A stretch of 34,172 nucleotides of DNA from Miniphocaeibacter sp964345925 (lineage in GTDB: Bacteria > Bacillota > Clostridia > Tissierellales > Peptoniphilaceae). Below, piece by piece: positions 26,010 through 34,116 of the stretch. The position numbers and the translations under genes are program-made. The first letter of the stretch is position 1; each line of letters opens with the position of its first letter. Below the pieces are notes generated by a model, which saw only the letters and a program-made list of their open reading frames with translations, was not told the DNA's origin and searched no databases. The stretch is taken from NCBI GenBank assembly GCA_964345925.1, contig CAYFSP010000014.1, positions 1-34,172 of the forward strand, in the 5' to 3' direction.

Positions 26010-26113
26010 AAATTCCTCCTTAAACATAAGATTATTATAACACAAAGTATGTATGGGATAATTTATAAGGTATAATTGTATATAAAGAAAATTCCTTATT
26101 ATAGGGGAAAATA

Positions 26114-26164
26114 ATGAGTATTCACGTAATAACAGGTGGTGGAAGATGTTTAATGACGATATAA
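26114..26164 (+). CDS. 16-codon ORF overlapping the galT start
   Basis: An ATG with an AGGGGA site encodes MSIHVITGGGRCLMTI and stops 19 bp inside galT. Its first residues resemble the start of nucleotide-binding enzymes such as CobU or an epimerase (TGG motif), so it may be the remnant of a lost gene or a leader peptide that couples translation to galT. It may also be chance. Confidence 0.35.
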   Translation: MSIHVITGGGRCLMTI

Positions 26165-27624
26165 ATGATTTATTGGAATACGCTATTGAATATGGGTTGT
26201 TGAATAGAAGAGATAAAAACTATACAGCAAATTTATTTTTGGATTTATTTAATGAAAAAGAATTTATAAATATAGAAAAAGAAAATAAAAGAGGGTTAGA
26301 AGAAATTCTAAATTCCTTATTAAAATTTGGAATAGAAAAAGGAATAATAAAGGATAGCATAGTATACAAGGATTTATTCGATGTGAAGATTATGGATTTA
26401 GTAACTCCTAAGCCGTCTGAAGTCATAAAAAAATTTTATGACGAATATATTATATCTCCTAAAAATGCAACAGATTATTATTATAAATTGAGTAGGAAAA
26501 CAAATTACATAAGAGATGATAGAATAAAAAAAGATAGAAAATGGACTGTGGATTCATTATATGGAGAAATTGAAGTATGTATAAATCTATCGAAACCAGA
26601 AATTGACCCAAAGGATATACTTGAAAGAAGCAAAGTTGAATCATCATATCCGAAATGTATGATATGTAGGGAAAATGAAGGGTTTTCTGGAAATATTAAT
26701 TATACTTCAAAGAAGAACTTAAGAATAATACCAATAGATTTAAAAGAAGAATCTTGGTATTTACAGTATTCACCATATGTTTATTATAATGAACACTGTA
26801 TACTGTTTTCAAAAGAGCATAGACCAATGGTAGTAGATGAAAATACCATTGTGGATTTAATAGAATTTGTAAATTTATTTCCACATTATTTCATAGGTTC
26901 TAATGCAAGTCTACCAATAGTAGGTGGATCAATACTAAGTCATATTCATTACCAAGGTGGAAATTATGAATTTCCATTATTTAAAGCAGAAGCAGAGAAG
27001 AAAGTAAATATTAAGGGATTTGAAAATACAAAAATAGAAATATTAAAATGGCCAATGGCAACAATGAAAATAGTATCTAACGATCAAGAAGATATAGTTG
27101 AAGTTGGAAATAAAGTGTTGAAGTTTTGGGAGGGGTATTCAAGTGAATCATCAAATATCCTATCCAACACAAATGGTGAAAGACATAATACGATAACTTC
27201 AATAGTTAGAAAGAAAAAAGAAAATTATGAGCTTTATATTATATTTAGAAATAATATAACAACAGAGGAAAAACCTTTAGGATATTTTCATCCAAGAGAA
27301 GATTATCATAGTATAAAAAAGGAGAATATTGGTTTAATAGAAGCCATGGGTTATGCAATATTACCAGGTAGACTTAATAAGGAATTGGAAATAGTAAAAG
27401 AATATATATTACAAGGACTAATAAGAGATAAAGAAGTAGTAGAAAAACATAAATTATTAATTGATAGAATAAAAGAGTATAAAAATATTAAAAATGAAAA
27501 TATAGACGAATTAGTCGAAAGAGAAGTGGGATATATTTTCATGAAAATATTAGAAGATGCAAATGTCTTTAAAGATAATAAGAATGGCATATATGAATTT
27601 ATAAAAGGCTTAAATAAACTGTAA
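26146..27624 (+). CDS. galT: UDP-glucose--hexose-1-phosphate uridylyltransferase, type 2
   Basis: 492 residues, the usual length of the Firmicute-type GalT family, which differs from the shorter E. coli type. It transfers UMP between UDP-glucose and galactose-1-phosphate in the Leloir pathway. Seen features are KCMICRENEGF with paired Cys, the region YNEHCILFSKEHRPM, PIVGGSILSHIHYQGG holding the catalytic His region, and NTITSIVRKK. The active-site stretch reads SHIHYQGG where I would expect SHDHFQGG, a mild variation. No galK or galE lies nearby. The ATG follows GGTGGTGGAAG and lies inside a 16-codon ORF. A TATAAT at 26071-26076 is a likely -10 box. Confidence 0.88.
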   Translation: MFNDDINDLLEYAIEYGLLNRRDKNYTANLFLDLFNEKEFINIEKENKRGLEEILNSLLKFGIEKGIIKDSIVYKDLFDVKIMDLVTPKPSEVIKKFYDEYIISPKNATDYYYKLSRKTNYIRDDRIKKDRKWTVDSLYGEIEVCINLSKPEIDPKDILERSKVESSYPKCMICRENEGFSGNINYTSKKNLRIIPIDLKEESWYLQYSPYVYYNEHCILFSKEHRPMVVDENTIVDLIEFVNLFPHYFIGSNASLPIVGGSILSHIHYQGGNYEFPLFKAEAEKKVNIKGFENTKIEILKWPMATMKIVSNDQEDIVEVGNKVLKFWEGYSSESSNILSNTNGERHNTITSIVRKKKENYELYIIFRNNITTEEKPLGYFHPREDYHSIKKENIGLIEAMGYAILPGRLNKELEIVKEYILQGLIRDKEVVEKHKLLIDRIKEYKNIKNENIDELVEREVGYIFMKILEDANVFKDNKNGIYEFIKGLNKL

Positions 27625-27678
27625 GACTATTGTAATAATGGAATTTACCAATTTTGAAATAATCTACTAAAGATAGGT

Positions 27679-27726
27679 GCTATATGAAGAAAAATAAAAA
27701 TTTCTGATTTTTCATATAGCTATTTA
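27679..27726 (+). terminator. Hairpin after galT, weak terminator
   Basis: GCTATATGAA pairs with TTCATATAGC, with further A/T pairing inside and a short TATTT tail. The stem is solid but the T tract is poor, so termination may be partial. Confidence 0.5.
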
Positions 27727-27767
27727 CACAACTAAGTAATAAATTTAATAAATATAAAACAATAAAT

Positions 27768-27796
27768 TTGACAAAAGAACTTTATCATAGTAGAAT
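27768..27796 (+). promoter_or_regulatory. trp: Promoter of the trp operon leader
   Basis: TTGACA (27768-27773), exactly 17 bp, and TAGAAT (27791-27796). The transcript would begin at about 27803, at the base of the T-box leader. Confidence 0.75.
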
Positions 27797-27802
27797 TTAA
27801 AT

Positions 27803-28071
27803 AATTTAATAGTATGTAAACCATTGATGTGGAGATAAAAATAATTGTTAGCACTTAAAGAGAGTCGGGTAGGTGAGAAACGACAGAACGCAGATTATTA
27901 AATGGACCACTGAGGGCATAGTGAAAAGTTTTTACCTAGTATTCTATGACGTAAGACATACGTAAGTTGTCAGGAGTATGATAGTACTCTCATGAGATAG
28001 CATTAAGCTAAACAAGGTGGCACCGCGGAAATTATACCGCCCTTGACAGTAATTGTCGAGGGCGGTTTTTT
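27803..28071 (+). promoter_or_regulatory. Tryptophan-responsive T-box leader with terminator
   Basis: The T-box core AAGGTGGCACCGCGG is at 28014-28028. It is followed by an intrinsic terminator at 28036-28071 (ACCGCCCTTGACA / TGTCGAGGGCGGT plus six T). The alternative antiterminator pairs AAGG with CCTT and GCGG with CCGC. In the Stem I region the specifier reads UGG (27903-27905) followed by ACC, which calls for tRNA-Trp. The acceptor-binding bulge UGGC fits a G discriminator base, as in bacterial tRNA-Trp. Uncharged tRNA-Trp should therefore turn on trpDCFBA. The start is estimated from the promoter. Confidence 0.92.
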
Positions 28072-28249
28072 ATTTTGGTTAATGAATCATGTTCTTTTGA
28101 GATTGATGCAGAAGAAATCTTTTCAATCCATTTATAAAAAACCTCATGTTTAATAATTTACTAGAACTTAATCTACGGATAGGTCTGGTGATGAAATGGT
28201 AAAGTATTAAATTTAGAAATAGAAGAAATCAATTTATAAGAGGTAGAAA
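28072..28249 (+). other. Gene-free gap between the T-box terminator and trpD
   Basis: 178 bp where trpE and trpG would normally stand. All three + frames are broken by stops, and no frame shows a recognisable TrpE or TrpG motif. An AAGAGGT site for trpD lies at the end. It is either a long 5' untranslated region or the eroded scar of a deletion. Confidence 0.5.
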
Positions 28250-29260
28250 ATGATAAGAGAAGCAATTATAAAAATATCAAATAATGAGGATTTGTCTAGG
28301 GAAATGGCAAGGGAAGTCATGGGGGAAATAATGACAGGAAATGTTTCAGATATTCAAATGTCAGCATATTTAACTGGACTTTCCATTAAAAAGGAAACTA
28401 TAGATGAAATAACTGGTTCAGCAGCAGGTATGAGAAATCACTGTATAAAACTTTTAAATGATCAAGAGGTTTTAGAAATTGTAGGAACTGGTGGAGACAA
28501 GGCAAACTCTTTTAATATTTCAACGACAGCATCATTTGTAGTTGCAGCAGCGGGAATTCCTGTAGCTAAACATGGTAATAGGTCATCTTCATCAAAATGT
28601 GGAGCAGCTGATTTAATAGAAGCATTAGGTGCAAATATTTTCGTTTCCCCAGAGAAGAGTAAAACAATCTTAGAAAAAATTGGTTTTTGTTTTCTATTTG
28701 CACAAAATTACCATATAGCTATGAAATTTGTAGCACCTGTTAGAAAAGAGTTGAGTATAAGAACTATTTTTAATATTATAGGTCCTTTGGCAAATCCAGC
28801 AGGAGCGAGTATGCAGTTACTAGGTGTTTATGAAGAAGAACTTGTACAACCAATGGCAAGGGTTTTATCCAATTTAGGTGTAACAAATGGAATGGTTGTA
28901 TATGGACAGGACTGTTTAGATGAAATATCCTTAAGTTCTTTAACTACAGTCTGTGAAATAAACAATGGAAATTTTAAAAATTATATAATAAATCCAGAGG
29001 ATTTAGGTCTTAAATTATGTAAAAAAGAGGATTTGGTTGGTGGAACTAAAGAAGAGAATGCAATTATAACTAGAAGTATTTTAAAAGGTGAAGAAGGACC
29101 TAAAATGGACGCTGTACTTTTAAATGCAGGAGCGGCAATTCATATTGCTAAACCAGAGATTTCTTTAAAGAAATCTGTTGATTTAGCTAGGGATATAATT
29201 AAGTCTGGAAAGGCTTATAGGAAAATGGAAGACTATATTAAACTAACAAAGGAAAATTAA
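28250..29260 (+). CDS. trpD: Anthranilate phosphoribosyltransferase
   Basis: 336 residues. It joins anthranilate to PRPP, the second step of tryptophan synthesis. The PRPP/magnesium signature GTGGDKANSFNIST starts at Gly79, the next conserved block is KHGNRSSSSKCGAADLIEALG, and PVRKELSIRTIFNIIGPLANPA follows. All are intact, so it should be active. It is the first gene of the operon here and is not fused to a TrpG glutaminase domain. The trpC ATG follows one base after its stop. Confidence 0.95.
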   Translation: MIREAIIKISNNEDLSREMAREVMGEIMTGNVSDIQMSAYLTGLSIKKETIDEITGSAAGMRNHCIKLLNDQEVLEIVGTGGDKANSFNISTTASFVVAAAGIPVAKHGNRSSSSKCGAADLIEALGANIFVSPEKSKTILEKIGFCFLFAQNYHIAMKFVAPVRKELSIRTIFNIIGPLANPAGASMQLLGVYEEELVQPMARVLSNLGVTNGMVVYGQDCLDEISLSSLTTVCEINNGNFKNYIINPEDLGLKLCKKEDLVGGTKEENAIITRSILKGEEGPKMDAVLLNAGAAIHIAKPEISLKKSVDLARDIIKSGKAYRKMEDYIKLTKEN

Positions 29261-29261
29261 T

Positions 29262-30044
29262 ATGATATTAGATGAGATAGTTTTAAAAACAAAGGATAGA
29301 GTAGAGGAATTAAAGAACAAGACGAGTTTAAATTATTTAAAGGAATTATTAAGATATGTAGATATTAAAAAAAGATCTTTATATGATGCATTAAAGGGCG
29401 ATGAATTATCATTTATATGTGAAGTGAAGAAAGCTTCTCCATCAAAAGGAATGATTTCAGAGGATTTTGACCATATTAAAATAGCAAAGGAATATGAAAT
29501 TGCAGGAGCATCAGCTATTTCTGTGTTAACAGAACCATATTTCTTTAAAGGGGATAATAAGTACTTAGAGGAAATTACAAATAATGTGGAGTTACCAGTT
29601 TTAAGGAAAGATTTTATAATTGATGAGTATCAAGTTTACGAATCAAAATTCATTGGAGCAAATGCAATACTTTTAATATGTTCCATATTGTCCTTAGAGC
29701 AGTTAAAAGAGTACTTGGATATTGCCAATACTTTAAAATTAGATGTACTAGTAGAAGCTCACAATGAGAAAGAAATAGAAAAAGCATTGGAATCAGGAGC
29801 TAAAATAATAGGCGTTAACAATAGAAATTTAAAAGATTTTTCAGTTGATATTAACAATAGCATCAATTTAAGAAAATTTGTACCAGATGATATTATATAT
29901 ATTTCAGAAAGTGGAATAAAGACTAGAGAAGATATTATTAAGCTTGAAAATAATAAAGTAAATGGTGTATTAATAGGAGAAACTCTAATGGTATCTAATA
30001 ATAAGAAAAAGGAATTGGATATTTTAAGAGGAATATATGAGTAA
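29262..30044 (+). CDS. trpC: Indole-3-glycerol phosphate synthase
   Basis: 260 residues, a (beta/alpha)8 barrel that decarboxylates and closes CdRP to indole-3-glycerol phosphate. ICEVKKASPSKG holds the catalytic Lys. ISVLTEPYFFKGD, LRKDFIIDEYQVYES, GVNNRNLKDFSVD and ISESGIKTREDI are the standard blocks. It is a separate protein, not fused to TrpF as in enteric bacteria. It overlaps trpF by 8 bp. Confidence 0.95.
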   Translation: MILDEIVLKTKDRVEELKNKTSLNYLKELLRYVDIKKRSLYDALKGDELSFICEVKKASPSKGMISEDFDHIKIAKEYEIAGASAISVLTEPYFFKGDNKYLEEITNNVELPVLRKDFIIDEYQVYESKFIGANAILLICSILSLEQLKEYLDIANTLKLDVLVEAHNEKEIEKALESGAKIIGVNNRNLKDFSVDINNSINLRKFVPDDIIYISESGIKTREDIIKLENNKVNGVLIGETLMVSNNKKKELDILRGIYE

Positions 30045-30624
30045 AGTAAAGATTTGTGGTTTAAAGAGTTTTGATGATATAGATTATGTAAATATTGCAA
30101 AACCAGATTATGTAGGCTTTATATTTGCAGAGAGTAATAGGAAAGTTACATCAGAAAAAGCAGTGGAACTAAAGAAAAGACTTAATAACAATATAAAGAC
30201 TGTCGGTGTATTTGTAGATGAAGATATTTGTAAAATAATGAATATATGTAATTTAAATATAATCGACTATATTCAATTACATGGGCACGAAAATGATGAA
30301 TATATAGAAAGATTAAAAAAACTTACAAATAAAAAAATAATAAAAGCAGTAGATTTTAGTAAGTCGGATGTAAATTTAAATTATGATGTAGATTATTTAT
30401 TGCTGGATAATGGAAAAGGTGGAACAGGTAAAAAATTTAATTGGCATAATATAGAAAATATTCCAAAACCATTTTTTTTAGCTGGAGGAATATCAGAAAA
30501 CAATTTAGATGAAGCAATAAAAATAGACTCCTACTGTATAGATATTAGTTCAGGAGTTGAAACAGATGGCAAGAAGGATAAGGAAAAGATTATTAACATT
30601 GTGAGGAGAATAAGAAATGAGTAA
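30037..30624 (+). CDS. trpF: Phosphoribosylanthranilate isomerase
   Basis: 195 residues, slightly short for the family. It performs the Amadori rearrangement of PRA to CdRP. The N-terminal KVKICGLKS carries the catalytic Cys7, the later LLLDNGKGGTGKKF supplies the general-acid Asp and phosphate-binding glycines, and AGGISENNLDEA and DISSGVET complete the barrel. It overlaps trpC and trpB by 8 bp at each end, indicating translational coupling. Confidence 0.94.
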   Translation: MSKVKICGLKSFDDIDYVNIAKPDYVGFIFAESNRKVTSEKAVELKKRLNNNIKTVGVFVDEDICKIMNICNLNIIDYIQLHGHENDEYIERLKKLTNKKIIKAVDFSKSDVNLNYDVDYLLLDNGKGGTGKKFNWHNIENIPKPFFLAGGISENNLDEAIKIDSYCIDISSGVETDGKKDKEKIINIVRRIRNE

Positions 30625-31798
30625 AAGATACGGAATACATGGCGGTCAATATATGCCAGAAGTACTAATGGAAGAAATACAAAAACTTGAAAAATGCTTT
30701 GAAGAATGTAAGAAGGATGAAGAATTTTTAAAAGAATATAATGACCTTTTAGTTAATTATGTTCACAGACCATCACTTTTATATTATGCAGAAAATATTA
30801 GTAAAAAAATTGGTGGAGCAAAGATATATTTAAAGAGAGAGGACTTAAATCATACTGGTGCTCATAAGATAAACAATGTTATTGGTCAAGTATTAATAGC
30901 AAAGAGAATGGGAAAGAAAAGACTTATTGCAGAGACGGGAGCTGGACAACATGGAGTTGCAACGGCGACAATAGCAGCTTTGTTTGGAATGGAATGTGAA
31001 GTTTTCATGGGTAAGGAGGATACTGATAGACAAGCTCTTAATGTTTATAGAATGAATTTACTAGGAGCTAAGGTAAATGCAGTAGAAGAGGGAACTAAAA
31101 CATTAAAGGATGCAGTTAATGCAACTATAAGAGAATGGGCTAGTAGATTTGATGATACTTACTACGTACTTGGTTCAGCAGTTGGTCCTCATCCATATCC
31201 AGAAATTATAAAATTTTTCCAATCCGTTATTAGTAAAGAGGCTAAAGAACAAATAATGGTTGCAGAGAATAAATTGCCAAAGGCGGTTTTAGCATGTGTT
31301 GGTGGTGGAAGTAATGCAATAGGAATGTTTGCTGATTTTATTGACGATAAGGACGTTAGATTAATAGGTTGTGAAGCGGCAGGTCTTGGAGTGGATACTG
31401 ATAGACATGCAGCAACCATTACTACAGGAGAAGTTGGAATATTTCATGGAATGAAATCATACTTTGTTCAAAACTCTCAAGGTCAAATAGCGCCTGTATA
31501 TTCTATTTCAGCAGGACTTGACTATCCAGGAATAGGACCTGAACATTCATATCTACATGATATTAAAAGAGGGGAATATGTACCTGTAACAGATGAGGAA
31601 GCAGTTGTAGCCTTTGAATACTTAGCTAAAGAAGAGGGGATAATATGCGCAATAGAATCTGCTTTTGCATTATCAAAAGCCTTGGAGATAGCAAAGGAAT
31701 ACACGCCAGATGACAATATAATAGTATGTCTATCAGGAAGAGGAGATAAGGACGTAGCAGCAATTGCAAGATATAGAGGAGAGAATTTACATGAATAG
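30617..31798 (+). CDS. trpB: Tryptophan synthase beta subunit
   Basis: 393 residues, standard TrpB1. It condenses indole with serine using pyridoxal phosphate. Lys84 in HTGAHKINN binds the cofactor, and AETGAGQHGVATA and the phosphate-binding GGGSNAIG are intact. It has the inserted features of the alpha-coupled form, and trpA follows with an 8-bp overlap, so a normal alpha2-beta2 complex that channels indole is expected. Confidence 0.96.
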   Translation: MSKRYGIHGGQYMPEVLMEEIQKLEKCFEECKKDEEFLKEYNDLLVNYVHRPSLLYYAENISKKIGGAKIYLKREDLNHTGAHKINNVIGQVLIAKRMGKKRLIAETGAGQHGVATATIAALFGMECEVFMGKEDTDRQALNVYRMNLLGAKVNAVEEGTKTLKDAVNATIREWASRFDDTYYVLGSAVGPHPYPEIIKFFQSVISKEAKEQIMVAENKLPKAVLACVGGGSNAIGMFADFIDDKDVRLIGCEAAGLGVDTDRHAATITTGEVGIFHGMKSYFVQNSQGQIAPVYSISAGLDYPGIGPEHSYLHDIKRGEYVPVTDEEAVVAFEYLAKEEGIICAIESAFALSKALEIAKEYTPDDNIIVCLSGRGDKDVAAIARYRGENLHE

Positions 31799-32564
31799 AA
31801 TAGAGAATGGCTTAAAGGGAAAAAAATCATTTATATCCTATATAACGGCTGGTCATCCAACAGTGGAAATAAGTGAAGAAGTAATATATAAGATGGTAGA
31901 AGCTGGAACTGATTTAATAGAAATCGGCATACCTTTTTCAGATCCAAATGCAGAAGGAGAAGTTATCCATAATGCAAATATAAAAGCATTGGAAAATGGA
32001 ATGAATATTGAAATGGCTTTTGAACTTGTAGAAAAGGTTAGAAAAAAAATAGATATACCAATAGTATTTCTATCATATGCAAACCCTATTTTTAAATATG
32101 GTTATGATAAATTCTTTAAAAAATGCAAGGAAGTAGGAGCAGACGGAATAATAATTCCTGATATGCCTTATGAGGAACAAGGAGAAATAAGGAAGTTTGC
32201 CGATGAAAATAATATTTCTATAATTACATTAATATCGCCTGCATCGGAAAATAGAATAGAGATGCTTGCAAAAGATGCAAAGGGGTTTGTATACTTGGTG
32301 TCCTCAACGGGAGTAACGGGAATAAGAAATAAATTTGATAATGGTTTAAAGGGAATGTATGAAACTGTAAGAAAGTATACCGATAAACCAATAGCAATAG
32401 GATTTGGAATAGGTACTCCAGAACATGCAAAGGAGATATCTGAAATTTCAGATGGTGTAATAATAGGAACTGCAATAGTTAAAATAATCGATAAATACGG
32501 TAAAGACGCTCCAGATAAAGTATATGAATTTGTAAAATCCATAACAGATGCTATAAGACAATAG
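31791..32564 (+). CDS. trpA: Tryptophan synthase alpha subunit
   Basis: 257 residues from the ATG at 31791, which follows AGAGGAGAG and overlaps the end of trpB. Nine upstream in-frame codons lie within trpB and lack a site. It splits indole-3-glycerol phosphate to indole. The catalytic Glu is Glu44 (E. coli Glu49). The second acid, Asp60 in E. coli, is Glu55 here: SDPNAEGEVIH replaces the common SDP.ADGP.IQ. The change keeps an acid, so activity is plausible. GIPFSDP, LSYANP and STGVTGIR are otherwise typical. Confidence 0.94.
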   Translation: MNRIENGLKGKKSFISYITAGHPTVEISEEVIYKMVEAGTDLIEIGIPFSDPNAEGEVIHNANIKALENGMNIEMAFELVEKVRKKIDIPIVFLSYANPIFKYGYDKFFKKCKEVGADGIIIPDMPYEEQGEIRKFADENNISIITLISPASENRIEMLAKDAKGFVYLVSSTGVTGIRNKFDNGLKGMYETVRKYTDKPIAIGFGIGTPEHAKEISEISDGVIIGTAIVKIIDKYGKDAPDKVYEFVKSITDAIRQ

Positions 32565-32577
32565 AATATATAATATG

Positions 32578-32613
32578 AAAATACCTATGTAGAAAATACA
32601 TGGGTATTTTTAT
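32578..32613 (+). terminator. Rho-independent terminator of the trp operon
   Basis: AAAATACCTATGTA pairs with TACATGGGTATTTT (one G-U), 5-nt loop and a short T tail. Confidence 0.82.
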
Positions 32614-32658
32614 TTGAATTTAATGAATATAGGCTATAATTATGAAGGGAGGAATATT

Positions 32659-34116
32659 ATGAATATATTGCTTAATTTAGATAATTTTAATGAAAATTTT
32701 ATTAAACCCTATTTAAAAGATTATATAAATAGAAAGATGAAAGTATTAATAGTGCCTTTTTCCTTTCATGAAGATTATATTAAAACGCCAGAAGAATGGA
32801 ATAATGAATTTAAATTTCAAAGAGGAAAAGCCTATAAAAAACTTGTAGAACCTTTTTTAGATTATGGAATAGTAGAAGATAATATTAATTTTTTAAACTA
32901 TTTTTTAGATAATAGAGAAACTGCAAAAATAAAGCTCAATAATTCCGATATTATTTATTTTCAAGGTGGGTATCCTGATAAACTCATGAAGAGACTGGAA
33001 CAATTTAATATTGTAGATGATATAAGGAATTTCAAGGGCATTATAATGGGGGCATCAGCTGGCGCAATGGTTCAGTTTAAAGAATATCATTTAACTCCAG
33101 ATGACGATTATTACGAATATAATTATTATAATGGACTTGGATTTATAGATGATTTTGAAATAGAGGTACATTATAGAAATACTTTAGAGCAACGGGAATC
33201 GATGAGAAGATATTTTTCTGAAAGAAGGAAAAAAATTTATGCAGTGGGAAATGAAGGTGCAATTGTATACAATAAAGGAACAGTAAAAACATTTGGCGAT
33301 GTTACACTATATAACAATACTTTAGAATTGGAAAATATTAAAATAATAGTAGGTGAAAAAACATACCTACGTGATTTAAACCATGATGATATAAATACTA
33401 TTTGGAAAATTAGCAATGAAATAGAAGAAAATATAAATAGAATATATTTTCCAACAATTGATTCCATAGAAAATGTAGTAAATAGAGAGGGGACAATTTC
33501 AAATTCCTTTGGAATAATGGATATAAAAACCGATGAATTCGTAGGTTATATTGTAATAAAAAAAAGGGAATATAAAACCTTGGATATACATTTAAATATT
33601 TTTGAAAAATATGAAGACTATGGTTTTGCTACAGATGCAGGTCATATTCTACTTGATTATATATTTAAAAATCATGATATTAGACGAGTGGAAACGAGTA
33701 TAAACTATATAGATGATAAAATAAATAAATTGTTATTTAGCCTTGGATTTAAACAGGAGGCATGTTTCAAGTCAAAGGTATTTAAAGGTGACAACTACTT
33801 AGATGAACATATATACACCGTTTTAAAAGAGGAATATATGGAAATATCTAAAAATAGAAATATTAAATATGATTTTAAAGATATAGTTGAAGCCATAGAA
33901 AAAGGCTATGATGTTGAAATAATATATAATTTTCATAAATATATTATTGGTTGGGATATGTCGGGAAATCTTTTGTTCGTAGATAAAAACTCTGGCAATT
34001 ACTTTATTTATAATGATTTAGAACAGTTAATATCATCAGTTGAAATAGAGGGAAACAATATATATGATCTAATAGATAGGAAAAAAATTAGTTCTATAGA
34101 GTTAAAAAAAGTATAA
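32659..34116 (+). CDS. Peptidase E (S51)-like domain fused to a GNAT acetyltransferase
   Basis: 485 residues from the ATG at 32659, behind GAAGGGAGGA; an upstream in-frame ATG lacks a site. Residues about 1-220 match the S51 dipeptidase fold: DIIYFQGGYPDKL, then GASAGAM with the nucleophile Ser133, and GLGFIDDFEIEVHY. Residues about 235-390 read as a RimJ/RimL-type GNAT domain: YLRDLNHDDINTIWKIS, DEFVGYIVIKK, the acetyl-CoA loop region around YEDYGFATDAGHILLDY, and FSLGFKQEACFK. A small C-terminal part (about 395-485) is unassigned. The combination is unusual and its substrate unknown. A TATAAT at 32635-32640 gives a very short leader. Confidence 0.78.
   Translation: MNILLNLDNFNENFIKPYLKDYINRKMKVLIVPFSFHEDYIKTPEEWNNEFKFQRGKAYKKLVEPFLDYGIVEDNINFLNYFLDNRETAKIKLNNSDIIYFQGGYPDKLMKRLEQFNIVDDIRNFKGIIMGASAGAMVQFKEYHLTPDDDYYEYNYYNGLGFIDDFEIEVHYRNTLEQRESMRRYFSERRKKIYAVGNEGAIVYNKGTVKTFGDVTLYNNTLELENIKIIVGEKTYLRDLNHDDINTIWKISNEIEENINRIYFPTIDSIENVVNREGTISNSFGIMDIKTDEFVGYIVIKKREYKTLDIHLNIFEKYEDYGFATDAGHILLDYIFKNHDIRRVETSINYIDDKINKLLFSLGFKQEACFKSKVFKGDNYLDEHIYTVLKEEYMEISKNRNIKYDFKDIVEAIEKGYDVEIIYNFHKYIIGWDMSGNLLFVDKNSGNYFIYNDLEQLISSVEIEGNNIYDLIDRKKISSIELKKV

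Noticed and set aside
28078..28200. trpE or trpG remnant in the gap before trpD
   Set aside because: Translations in three frames gave no motif of either enzyme, so a remnant cannot be claimed.
29759..30100. 113-codon open frame on the minus strand
   Set aside because: Antisense to the trpC/trpF junction; composition is that of reversed coding DNA.
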